DNA of 50,218 nt from positions 1 to 50,218 of the forward strand of contig CANRBF010000014.1 in NCBI GenBank assembly GCA_947628795.1, given 5' to 3'. Below are positions 16,159 to 24,046 of the stretch, piece after piece. Position 1 is the stretch's first letter. Every line of letters starts with the position of its first letter. Below the pieces are notes generated by a model. It saw only the letters and a program-made list of their open reading frames with translations, did not search any database and was not told where the DNA came from. This DNA is from an uncultured Monoglobus sp. (GTDB taxonomy: Bacteria; Bacillota; Clostridia; Monoglobales; Monoglobaceae). The position numbers and the translations under genes were made by a program.

Positions 16159-17016
16159 TTGGAAAAATTATTTACTGTAGGTCAGGTGTGCAAATGCTGT
16201 GGCATTTCACGTTCTACTATTCTGCGTATGGAGAACAGAGGTCTTTTGTCCCCTGCGCGCGTCGATAAAAATACAGGGTATCGCTATTACGATATTTATA
16301 ATGTGACAAAGATCTTGCATATTCAAATGTTTTTGAATATGGGACTTACATATGACGACGCGTATTCGTACTATGTGTCAAACGGCAAATCATCCGAAAT
16401 TCTTACCGCGCTCGAAAGCCGTCTTGCGCTTCTTACAAGTGCATATGAGGAAATGAAGCTGAGAATGGACGATAAGCGGCACCTTCAACTCGAGATCATA
16501 AAACTGCCCGAATATGTCTGTTACCAAAAGGAATTTAAGGGCGCGAGCTGGAGTGACAAATACCGCGATATGTATAATCTTTTCGGTGAGGTCGTGGAAA
16601 AGGGATACAGACCTCTTATATCGGAACGAATTTTTGTTATAAACAACAATGATTGGTCGGAGAGGGAAGAAAAGGAAGAAAAGGAAGGCGAAAATACTTA
16701 CATTTGCTGTGTGCCGCTTGACCCGTCCTGCGCTGATGACAGCACAGTGTTTTATCCAAGCTGCACGGCGTTTTCTATGCTGTGCTACGGGGATGATAAA
16801 GCCATAAGCAAGGCGCATGCCGAGTTTGATGAAAAGCTCCGCGCTCTAGGTCTGAAGCCTGCGGGCCGTAAACGCGGTATAGGTATCGTAAGCGGTTATA
16901 CCGGCAAAGAATTTTCGCGGGAAAATCACGTATCGCGCCTTGTCGTCCCGATCGAGAATCTAGACAAGGAAGAAATTGACAGGCTAAGCAGAAGCGGATT
17001 GATCAAAAACAGATGA
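16159..17016 (+). CDS. MerR-family regulator with GyrI-like effector domain
   Basis: A 285-residue protein. Residues 1-70 form a MerR winged helix (LFTVGQVCKCCGISRSTILRM, then GLLSPARVDKNTGYRYYD). A helical linker follows, with residues about 120-285 resembling a GyrI/AraC-type ligand-binding domain, as in BltR/BmrR-type multidrug regulators. The N-terminal helix-turn-helix has an unusual CKCC. Start TTG 16159 is chosen because GGGAG at 16147-16151 is 7 bases upstream; ATG 16129 and further upstream codons lie within the operator/promoter and lack a ribosome site. It is divergent from the lipoprotein gene and ends at a strong terminator. Confidence 0.88.
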   Translation: MEKLFTVGQVCKCCGISRSTILRMENRGLLSPARVDKNTGYRYYDIYNVTKILHIQMFLNMGLTYDDAYSYYVSNGKSSEILTALESRLALLTSAYEEMKLRMDDKRHLQLEIIKLPEYVCYQKEFKGASWSDKYRDMYNLFGEVVEKGYRPLISERIFVINNNDWSEREEKEEKEGENTYICCVPLDPSCADDSTVFYPSCTAFSMLCYGDDKAISKAHAEFDEKLRALGLKPAGRKRGIGIVSGYTGKEFSRENHVSRLVVPIENLDKEEIDRLSRSGLIKNR

Positions 17017-17048
17017 CGGATCAAACATAAGATCCGTCATCTGTTTTT
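17009..17048 (+). terminator. Strong terminator after the MerR gene
   Basis: A 14-bp perfect stem (ACAGATGACGGATC and complement) with an 8-base loop, followed by a T-run TTTTTATTTATG. The 5' arm overlaps the last codons of the gene. The A-rich opposite flank means it could also act on the minus-strand operon that ends at 17110. Confidence 0.9.
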
Positions 17049-17109
17049 ATTTATGTTTGGTTCGTGCCGCAAGATATGTATTTTCCGCCGGTGCGGAGGG
17101 GCGAGCGGG

Positions 17110-17529
17110 CTATCGGCCCGGGGCGATGCGGTAGTCGTCCAGGGTCAGAGTGTCAAACCAGGTATAGCGGTACCGATTTATTATGCGCAGAGAGTCAATA
17201 TCATGACCCTCCGTGAACCGTTCCGCGATCAGCATCTTATCTTCATAGACAAGGTCCGGCTCAAGGTTTTGCTCCTCGCTTTCATTCACGATATGCTCGA
17301 TAATTCTATTGCCGCTTGCCGTCATGAGACGGTATTCCGTCGTTTCGTCGAACAGATGCATTCTTGTGAGGGGAGACGCGGTTTTTTCCTCGCAGCCGCG
17401 GAAGGAAATACCGTCGTCCGTTTTTTGATAGCGCTCAAAAATCACGCTGTCCTCGAAAACCGCCAGAATATATCCTCGTTTCGGCGCCATGTGAAATTTT
17501 TTTGTATTTTTCAAATCATTAATTATCAT
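17110..17529 (-). CDS. Csx19-like small protein of the type III-D-related operon
   Basis: A 139-residue soluble protein, last gene of the operon, starting 10 bp after the RAMP gene with TAAGGAG upstream. The pattern resembles Csx19 (TIGR03984), a protein of unknown function found with Csx10 in type III-D systems. Matching features are an N-terminal strand pair YILAVFEDSVIFERY, an RMHLFDETTEYRLM strand and a C-terminal RYRYTWFDTLTLDDYRI where Csx19 proteins have a tyrosine-rich strand followed by a D-x-R-type ending. The comparison is from memory of the family profile. If right, it is the clearest link between this operon and type III-D. It could alternatively be an unrelated small beta-rich subunit. 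Confidence 0.55.
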   Translation of the reverse strand: MIINDLKNTKKFHMAPKRGYILAVFEDSVIFERYQKTDDGISFRGCEEKTASPLTRMHLFDETTEYRLMTASGNRIIEHIVNESEEQNLEPDLVYEDKMLIAERFTEGHDIDSLRIINRYRYTWFDTLTLDDYRIAPGR

Positions 17530-17539
17530 ATTTTGCTCC

Positions 17540-19294
17540 TTATTCGGCGTTTAGTACTTCTTGATATATCCGCGCGAGCTCGCTGTCGTCCACGGTATAG
17601 CAATATTTGTCGCGCATGACCCGCAGCAGATCCATAGGTATCTGTTGTTCTCCGCCGCTGTCCTGTCGGTCATTGAATGCCAGTATGGATATTCTGGTTC
17701 GCAGCATCTTTTCAAGCACGCGCGTGATGATCTCTCCGTTTTTAAGCAGCTCCCGCAGGCTGCCGGGCACGGACAGGCGATACATATCCGCATCTTTCTC
17801 CTCGCAGTTGCGATAATAGAAATCGCATGGCGGATAGACGCATATCTCGCCAAAGCCTTTCTCGGTAAATTCTCCGATGAATGTTCCCGAAATGGCCGAA
17901 ATGTCGATCGGCTCTCCGCTTTGCGTGCGGAACCGAACAGAGCTTCCCATCTGCATGCAGTTCAACTGCGAGGCGTCGCGGTACATTCCCAAGTCCAAGC
18001 GTTGGCAGACGGCGCTGTCTATGTACTTCCGAACGATCACAAGCGCGCCCTCGGCGCCGATTTTTTTCTCGAGCTCGCGTTTTAACGCTTCCGCGTCACA
18101 TTCGTACAGACCCTTTTCGTTATAGCTGATAAACGGCGACGCCAAAAAAACATCAAATTCGCGGCAGAGGCGCTCGGGTTCTTTTTGCTCTTCAAGAGCG
18201 TCTAATATTCTGAGCCGCACCTCGCCGTAGCCCTCTTCCGTGCAGCTTCCGAGAGAAAATACCGGATGAGCCGACAGAAAATCGCAGAGCGCGCGGATAT
18301 TTTTATCCTCCGCCTCGACATAGCCTCTGAAGCAATAGCCCTCGGATATCGCGCTCATGGAGTGCTCCTCTCCCGAAAGCTCCGGTTCTGTTTTTGTGGG
18401 ATATATCTTCACGTCTTTCGCGGAAAAACGTCTGATCGTCTGCGCTGTCGGGTCTTCGACAAATTGTCCGTCCATGCGGACGGTCTGCACGGAAATGTAA
18501 TTTTCGGGCTCGGGCGCGAGCCTTGAATGAAGCGTCTTTTTGTCCAGCTTTTCAAGGGACATGGAAACGGGCGCCGGTATCCCGCGTTTTTCTCCGAAGC
18601 TCGGATACGCGTTCGCAAATCTGTAGTCCTCCGCGCAAAAGCCGTCCATGTGCTCCCGCAGATACTCCGCCAATATCTCTCCCGGTATATATTTCTTTGT
18701 TTTTACCCGCCGCTCATAAGGAGAAAATATGCAGGTTGGGGAGCAGGTCTCAATGCAATACTCAAGCCGCCTGAAAGGAGCGCCCTCGGGCAGTTCTCGT
18801 TTTCGCTTATTCGAAACGTTTTTTTGTCCGCTCCATGTGACGGAAACTTTCACCTCGCCTTTCACATAGTCATCCGTATAGCCGAGAGTTTTGGTGCCGC
18901 TGAGGATCTCGCTGATCCGCGCTTGGTCCTCTTCCTTGGCGTCAATGTTTCCCACAAAGACCAGACCTTCGGGCAGGAGCGTGAGGACCCGCTCTCCCCG
19001 CGGTCCTTCGACGCGATAAGGCTCCATATAGGCGCGCGTTACCATATTTACAGAGACCTGTTTATAGCGCAGCAGCGCTTGGACGCCGGAGGCAAGTCCG
19101 GCATAGCCTTCCGGTCTTCCCATTCCGAGCCTGACCCCGCGAAATTCCCGCAGCTTTTCGCCAAAGAACGAGTACAGCGGAATGTACAGCAGACCGAGCG
19201 GATCAACATATGCCGGGAGACCGCCGTCATTTCTGCCTTTGCCGAGCTCGTTAAGGCAGACTTTGCTCAATGTTTGTATTTTAATTTGTCCCAT
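17540..19294 (-). CDS. Double-RAMP protein, Csx10-like
   Basis: A 584-residue protein. Two glycine-rich loops of the RAMP fold are visible, TEEGYGEV near residue 355 and TEKGFGEI near residue 480. The N-terminus has the RAMP entry motif GLLYIPLYSFFGEKLRE (compare the G-x-P-Y-I-P...KG-x-LRE pattern of type III RAMPs). The C-terminal 90 residues are helical. Csx10 of type III-D systems also contains two RAMP units; this assignment is by architecture and neighbours. RAMP subunits bind RNA in effector complexes. ATG 19294 overlaps the Cas10-like gene by 14 bp. No catalytic histidine typical of Cas6 is evident. Confidence 0.7.
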   Translation of the reverse strand: MGQIKIQTLSKVCLNELGKGRNDGGLPAYVDPLGLLYIPLYSFFGEKLREFRGVRLGMGRPEGYAGLASGVQALLRYKQVSVNMVTRAYMEPYRVEGPRGERVLTLLPEGLVFVGNIDAKEEDQARISEILSGTKTLGYTDDYVKGEVKVSVTWSGQKNVSNKRKRELPEGAPFRRLEYCIETCSPTCIFSPYERRVKTKKYIPGEILAEYLREHMDGFCAEDYRFANAYPSFGEKRGIPAPVSMSLEKLDKKTLHSRLAPEPENYISVQTVRMDGQFVEDPTAQTIRRFSAKDVKIYPTKTEPELSGEEHSMSAISEGYCFRGYVEAEDKNIRALCDFLSAHPVFSLGSCTEEGYGEVRLRILDALEEQKEPERLCREFDVFLASPFISYNEKGLYECDAEALKRELEKKIGAEGALVIVRKYIDSAVCQRLDLGMYRDASQLNCMQMGSSVRFRTQSGEPIDISAISGTFIGEFTEKGFGEICVYPPCDFYYRNCEEKDADMYRLSVPGSLRELLKNGEIITRVLEKMLRTRISILAFNDRQDSGGEQQIPMDLLRVMRDKYCYTVDDSELARIYQEVLNAE

Positions 19295-20852
19295 TTTTCC
19301 GCTTCCTTTCTTTTCCTGAAATAATCTTGCGCGGATGATATACGGTGCTCAGCCGAAACGCGTCGTACCATGTCGCGTACCGCTCGGAATCTATAGTCAC
19401 CATCGGTTCTCCCAGCAATTTCCGCAGCGGATATCCATCCGCCTCGACGCGCTCGATCAATAATTCGTAATCGACCTTCCCGAGCACGTAGGACTCCGAA
19501 AGCAGCCGATAATGGTGCTCCGGCAGTTTTAGGCGCTCCAAAGCCTCCATTCGTTCAAAGAGTTTCAGGTAATGGCGCGGCGAATCCTTTTGCTTTTCAT
19601 CAAAGCTGTACGGCCCCAGAGACAGATGCACGCCCTCCGCCGTAATATTCTCGGTTTCGCGCCTTCTTTCCACTGACTGAGGGCAGTCGGAATCCAAAAA
19701 ATCGAAATCGAACCAGTTTCCCGCCAGCCCGTTGACCTGATTTTGTTCTCTTTTCGCTTCCTTCTTGGCGATCGAACAGCAGTCATCCGCGGCTCCGTGC
19801 GCGTTCACATAGGAGAGATCGGGCATAACAAAAGCTATGCCTCCGCATACGGAGATGCCGACCCGGAGATCCGGTTCGTCCCATATTTTATATGAATCAA
19901 GATTTTCCATCAAATGCCGCATAAACGGCACAGCGTAATGCGGCTCCGAAATAATGTTGATGTCGTCGCCGCCGAAATGCGTTATCGAAATATATTCCGC
20001 GAATTCCTCGTCTGAGACGGAGTCGTCGAAGTAGGTCGAGCGCACCCATGACAGACTGTCTGTAACCAGTCCGGTGAAAGAGTCCTCGATATTGGCGGCG
20101 ATGCGTCTGCGCGCTCGGATCGCGTCCTCATAGTCGCTGAATCGGCGAAGGATCCGCCCGATAACGATACCCATATTGTTTCCGTCGATATGCATTGCTG
20201 CTCGATACATTCGACTGTCAGGCCCTTTCGCACTGTGAATGTGCCGCGCGCAGCCGAGGTTTGCGGCCGCCGCCCTGCGGATGTCAGTACTCTTTGATAT
20301 GGCCTCCCCGTTCTCGTCTATCCGATAGGCGGGCTCTCCCGTATTCTTTTCAACGCGCGTTACCGGCAGCGGCAGAAGAGGATGAGCCGAGGGGAAATCC
20401 GTTTTGATGCGGTCCATTCGGCGGTACAGCGTGTTCAAATCATCGGCGAACACGTCGGTCTTCTCAACGACGCTCACGGCCAGATCAATGCAGTAGCAGT
20501 GATCCAGATGATAGCGCGAAACCTTGTGGATGATCTTCTCGCATAACTCTCCGGTGCGGAACAGGATCATGGCGTTGCCCGCCGCGTACATGATGAGCTG
20601 CATCTTGATCTTAGGGTCAACAAACCAAGGGATCCGTCCTTTCGTATCGGAAAAACTGAGGTCATACTCGTCTTCGTGAAGCGGCTCGTCAATGTTATTG
20701 ACGGCGTAATGCAGAGCGTCCATCATAACTTCCTTCAGGAATACGCTGGCCCCGATAACAGCCTCAAAGTCATTCGCGTGAAAAATAAATTTTTGTATCT
20801 GGCGCGTGTCAATAAGACAGAACACCTCTTTATCTTTAAGCCTTGCTTCCAT
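19281..20852 (-). CDS. Cas10-like protein with GGDD cyclase motif, no HD domain
   Basis: A 523-residue Cas10/Cmr2-like protein. The first palm-like domain starts at the N-terminus (VFCLIDTRQIQKFIFHAN, residues 10-27, then the G-A-S segment at 34-36 and AAGNAMILF at 90-98). The second palm has MHIDGNNMG at 220-228 and the catalytic GGDD at 294-297. The C-terminal helical part begins with CCSIAKKEAKRE at 358-369. In type III CRISPR systems this palm pair makes cyclic oligoadenylate from ATP. The HD nuclease domain usual at the N-terminus of Cas10 is absent. In the DxD-like loop the second Asp is Asn. ATG 20852 follows AAGGAG and begins 1 bp after the preceding gene. Confidence 0.85.
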   Translation of the reverse strand: MEARLKDKEVFCLIDTRQIQKFIFHANDFEAVIGASVFLKEVMMDALHYAVNNIDEPLHEDEYDLSFSDTKGRIPWFVDPKIKMQLIMYAAGNAMILFRTGELCEKIIHKVSRYHLDHCYCIDLAVSVVEKTDVFADDLNTLYRRMDRIKTDFPSAHPLLPLPVTRVEKNTGEPAYRIDENGEAISKSTDIRRAAAANLGCARHIHSAKGPDSRMYRAAMHIDGNNMGIVIGRILRRFSDYEDAIRARRRIAANIEDSFTGLVTDSLSWVRSTYFDDSVSDEEFAEYISITHFGGDDINIISEPHYAVPFMRHLMENLDSYKIWDEPDLRVGISVCGGIAFVMPDLSYVNAHGAADDCCSIAKKEAKREQNQVNGLAGNWFDFDFLDSDCPQSVERRRETENITAEGVHLSLGPYSFDEKQKDSPRHYLKLFERMEALERLKLPEHHYRLLSESYVLGKVDYELLIERVEADGYPLRKLLGEPMVTIDSERYATWYDAFRLSTVYHPRKIISGKERKRKNGTN

Positions 20853-20853
20853 A

Positions 20854-21633
20854 TTATTTCTCCTTATATCTTTTTATCTGTCGATAGCGAACAAAATGAT
20901 ATTCATAGTTTTTTACGATCTCGCCGTTTTCTTCCGTCTTTTCCACCACGATGCGGCGGCTGCACTTTACCAGAACCGTATATCCCTTTCTGAGAAGGGC
21001 GTCGGCCATCAGATAGAACGTCCAGAAAGCGCCGTCGAGCAGGATGGCGGACGGTCGGATCTCATCGATCCGCGCGAGGTATTCCCGCGCTTTGGCGAAT
21101 CGTTCCGAAAAGGTCTCGCCTTCGATCATCTTGATCGGCATGTCCGTTACCTTGCCGTATGTTTCCGCCTCCCGCGTCGCGTTCTCGTCCCACATATCGC
21201 TGGGATAATTCGCGCTGCAATTTAAGAATACCCGATTTTTCTCACCTATTACAGTCAATTCATCGGGCAGCACCGCGTAGTTCGTAAAACGCAGGAATTC
21301 CAGCGTGGCGGTCCGCCGCGTCGTTCCGTTTTCCATGGGCCCCGACACGAGCTTCAGATTTGATTCCGTGCACAGCGCGCGCACTCCCCTGCTTAGCAGC
21401 AGGTCTGTCATGGCGAAAGCGAAACAGTATTCGCCCGCCAAAAACACAGGATCTGCGGTATCCCACGGATATTTTTTCAGATATGTATCAACAAGCGCGA
21501 TTATATCATTTTCCGACAGCTCCGGTGTAATGCTCGGGAAGGCGATATCCTTGACTTCTCCCAAGCTCTCCGCGGCGGCCCGCTGCTTCGGCGGCCAATT
21601 CGCGCTCGGGTGATTGCTGAAATTAATAAACAA
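20854..21633 (-). CDS. Tandem Csx15/CARF-like two-domain protein
   Basis: A 259-residue protein made of two copies of one domain. Residues 1-118 begin MFINFSNHPSANW, contain GEVKDIAFPS and DPVFLAGEYCFAFAMTDLLL, and end FLRFTNY. Residues 130-255 mirror this with VFLNCSANYPSDMW, GKVTDMPIKM, SAILLDGAFWTFYLMADALL and YHFVRYRQI. The single domain resembles small Rossmann-like CRISPR-accessory proteins (Csx15/Csx20 type) that bind or cleave cyclic oligonucleotides as dimers; this link is inferred. It starts at TTG 21633, 21 bp after the MATE gene, with AGGAG 11 bases upstream. It has no membrane segment or obvious effector nuclease motif. Confidence 0.6.
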   Translation of the reverse strand: MFINFSNHPSANWPPKQRAAAESLGEVKDIAFPSITPELSENDIIALVDTYLKKYPWDTADPVFLAGEYCFAFAMTDLLLSRGVRALCTESNLKLVSGPMENGTTRRTATLEFLRFTNYAVLPDELTVIGEKNRVFLNCSANYPSDMWDENATREAETYGKVTDMPIKMIEGETFSERFAKAREYLARIDEIRPSAILLDGAFWTFYLMADALLRKGYTVLVKCSRRIVVEKTEENGEIVKNYEYHFVRYRQIKRYKEK

Positions 21634-21654
21634 CCCTTATTCATCTCCTGTCCG

Positions 21655-22989
21655 TTAGATTTTTTTGGTCTCCCATCGCCCGGAACAATAGCGGATCAGG
21701 TGAGACGTTGCGAGCAGCGTCTGCGCCAAAAGCGTTCCGGTCCATATTCCGTATATGCCGATGTGAAATACCAGCACAAAGAGCGAATCAATTGCAATAT
21801 TGAATATGCCGAACACGGCAGTCGAGGAGATCAGAGTGTAACGAATGTCTCCGCAGCCGCGCAGCGTGCCGCTGAAAATGATCTGCACGATCTGTATCGG
21901 CACAATGACGGCTATTATGCGGCATATCTTCGCGCCGATCGCGAGCACGGACTCGTCGGAGAAATAAAAGCCGAAGAAGTCTTTGCCGAACAGCAAGATC
22001 ATTCCGGAAACAAATATTCCCAGCATAAGTCCGACTAACTGGCAGCGCTTTGTGTACCGTCTCGCCAAGGGGATATCCTTGCTTCCCATAGCGGTTCCCG
22101 ACAGCGTCACGGCGGCGGTCTGCATACCCAAACCGAAGGCGAAGGCAAGGTTCATAAGCGACATTCCCACCTGATGCGCCGCGAACGCGTCTGTTCCGGT
22201 CTTTGCCGCGAGTATGCCTATGTAGAGAAAAGCAAATCGTTTCAATATATCCTCGGACATGGTGTTTAAACCCATATTCATCGTGGCCGAGGCCGCGTCT
22301 TTAGTGATTCGGCTATGCGCGAACAACTTGCCGAGCGTTATATAATTTTTCTTTGAGATCAGCGAGCACAGGGCTATGCTGAACGAGACCGCGTAGCCGG
22401 TCACCGTTGCGATCGCGGCTCCGCTAACTCCCAGCTTCGGCATACCGAAATGCCCGTAGATCAGGCAGTAATTCAGTATCACGTTGACCGCCGTGCCGGT
22501 GGAGTTGGAGATCATGGCGATCCGCGTATTCTCGCAGCCCCTTTGTATCGCGTTCAGCACCATCGTCAGCGAATTGAATATCAAGCCGCCCAAAACTATG
22601 CTGAAATAGACAGCCGCCGCGTCGCGCGTGTCCGCGTTTCCGCCGCAGAGCAAGATGATCTGTCTGCCAAACAGAACGCAGACGGCTCCCACAAGCAGCG
22701 AATAGACCGACGCGATCAAAATCGAAAATCGGCCGACTCCGCAAGCCTCGGATTCATTATTCTCACCGCGCCTTCTGGCGATCAACGCGCCGACCGTCGA
22801 GTTAAGCGCGAAGATCGGCGCCATAAGAAAATACATAGGCTGAGCGGTCAGTCCGACAGCCGCCACAGCCGAGGTTCCCAAACCCGAGAGCATGTAGGTG
22901 TCGATCATCTGCGCGAGAACATTGAATACGCTCTCCAAAACAGTCGGCCACGCCAGCTTAAAAGTTTTTTTCAGTGTGTCATCCTTCAT
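21655..22989 (-). CDS. MATE-family efflux transporter, first gene of the Cas10-like operon
   Basis: A 444-residue integral membrane protein with about 12 hydrophobic segments and the MATE two-bundle layout (AWPTVLESVFNVLAQMIDTY at the start, GVSGAAIATVTGY and LRGCGDIRYTL in the repeats). MATE proteins export organic cations or drugs using H+ or Na+. The gene is driven by a consensus promoter at 23053-23081 and ends 21 bp before the tandem CARF-like gene with no terminator between. It is therefore probably co-transcribed with the Cas10-like operon. Whether it takes part in that system or is only a neighbour is not decided by sequence. Confidence 0.88.
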   Translation of the reverse strand: MKDDTLKKTFKLAWPTVLESVFNVLAQMIDTYMLSGLGTSAVAAVGLTAQPMYFLMAPIFALNSTVGALIARRRGENNESEACGVGRFSILIASVYSLLVGAVCVLFGRQIILLCGGNADTRDAAAVYFSIVLGGLIFNSLTMVLNAIQRGCENTRIAMISNSTGTAVNVILNYCLIYGHFGMPKLGVSGAAIATVTGYAVSFSIALCSLISKKNYITLGKLFAHSRITKDAASATMNMGLNTMSEDILKRFAFLYIGILAAKTGTDAFAAHQVGMSLMNLAFAFGLGMQTAAVTLSGTAMGSKDIPLARRYTKRCQLVGLMLGIFVSGMILLFGKDFFGFYFSDESVLAIGAKICRIIAVIVPIQIVQIIFSGTLRGCGDIRYTLISSTAVFGIFNIAIDSLFVLVFHIGIYGIWTGTLLAQTLLATSHLIRYCSGRWETKKI

Positions 22990-23052
22990 GAATTAATCCC
23001 ATCTGTTTTTTTATCTTGAATATTTAACTGCGTCTCAAATGCATATATAACA

Positions 23053-23081
23053 ATTATATCACTGGCGTATATTTTTGTCAA
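23053..23081 (-). promoter_or_regulatory. Consensus promoter of the MATE/Cas10-like operon
   Basis: On the minus strand TTGACA (plus 23076-23081) and TATAAT (plus 23053-23058) are perfect with a 17-bp spacer. About 57 bp of 5' leader follow before ATG 22989. Confidence 0.88.
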
Positions 23082-23085
23082 GAAT

Positions 23086-23114
23086 GCGAGCCGCATAAAT
23101 CATTCGCGGCTCGC
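23086..23114 (-). terminator. Hairpin ending the sirtuin operon
   Basis: A perfect 9-bp stem GCGAGCCGC/GCGGCTCGC with an 11-base loop lies 50 bp beyond the sirtuin stop codon. The T-tract is short (ATTCTTG), so efficiency is uncertain. It separates this operon from the MATE promoter. Confidence 0.65.
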
Positions 23115-23164
23115 AAATTTCAAACAGTATTTTATATTTTGAGAAAGAATCAAATTTTGGTGGC

Positions 23165-24046
23165 TTATGTATTAATTCGGCATAAATCATATAACACCTT
23201 TTCAATGTCCCGGTCGATGCAGACAGAACGCTTTGCGATCTCGCCCGGGCATACCGCCTCGCCGCGGTTCACGCAGGCGTATATCGCATTTTGGTTTTGC
23301 TTCGTCATGCGCCAAAACGGATATTTGATAATGACGGGCGTGTTGTAGCCGACGCCCAGCTCGAGGAACAAGATACGCCGTCCGCTGCGCGTTTGTAAAA
23401 AGCTTTCATACCGCTTTGCCGCTTCGCGCCAGCCGTCGTCCTCAACGAATTTGTCGTCGGCGCGCAGATTCATAACAAGCGGCTTGCCGCAATGCGGACA
23501 AACCGGTATCAGCTCGGACGGTACGCGCATATCCTTTTGCTCATTGACCATTCCGCGTATGATCTCCTCGTTATCGAAGGTTTCGGAGCGGCACGGTACC
23601 GAGCATTGAAAAAGCCCGTAATCGCCTTGGGTGTAAAACAGCCGCGCTTTATCAAATCCCGCCTTTTGAAAACAGTGGTCGACGTTTGTTGTGATTACAA
23701 AATAATCCTTGTCCTTTATTAATTCAAATAATTTATTATATGTCGGCTTCGGCGCGTCCGCGTAGCGGTTTATAAAGATGTACCGCGACCAGTACGCCCA
23801 GTGCTCCTCGGGAGTTTCAAACTGATAAAACCCGCCGGAGTACATATCCGAAAAGCCGTATTTGCCTATAAAATCCGAAAAATATTTCTTGAACCTCTCG
23901 CCCGAATAAGTAAAGCCTGCCGCGGTCGAAAGCCCTGCGCCCGCGCCGATCACAACCGCTTCGGCGGCATCGAGCGCGTCTTTGAGCTGCTTAATATTTT
24001 CCGAGTAGCTCTCGGTAGACCTCGTGATCGACATCCTTGAAAACAT
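23165..24046 (-). CDS. SirTM-type sirtuin, probable protein ADP-ribosyltransferase
   Basis: A 293-residue Sir2-fold protein with NAD-binding GAGAGLSTAAGF (residues 34-45) and TTNVDHCFQKAG (119-130). The zinc-type cysteines lie around CSVPC (148-152) and CPHC. Where canonical sirtuins have the catalytic His of LHG, this protein has Gln140 (YTQGDYG). That substitution is the hallmark of the class M sirtuins (SirTM) that ADP-ribosylate rather than deacylate proteins. ATG 24046 follows GAGGTGAT by 7 bases and overlaps the macrodomain gene by 56 bp. The partner macrodomain would remove the modification. No GcvH-L or lipoate ligase gene is seen in the window, unlike the best-known SirTM operons. 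Confidence 0.85.
   Translation of the reverse strand: MFSRMSITRSTESYSENIKQLKDALDAAEAVVIGAGAGLSTAAGFTYSGERFKKYFSDFIGKYGFSDMYSGGFYQFETPEEHWAYWSRYIFINRYADAPKPTYNKLFELIKDKDYFVITTNVDHCFQKAGFDKARLFYTQGDYGLFQCSVPCRSETFDNEEIIRGMVNEQKDMRVPSELIPVCPHCGKPLVMNLRADDKFVEDDGWREAAKRYESFLQTRSGRRILFLELGVGYNTPVIIKYPFWRMTKQNQNAIYACVNRGEAVCPGEIAKRSVCIDRDIEKVLYDLCRINT

Noticed and set aside
17000..23200. CRISPR array near the Cas10-like operon
   Set aside because: Looked for regularly spaced repeats in all gaps around the operon; the gaps are too short and contain only a promoter and terminators.
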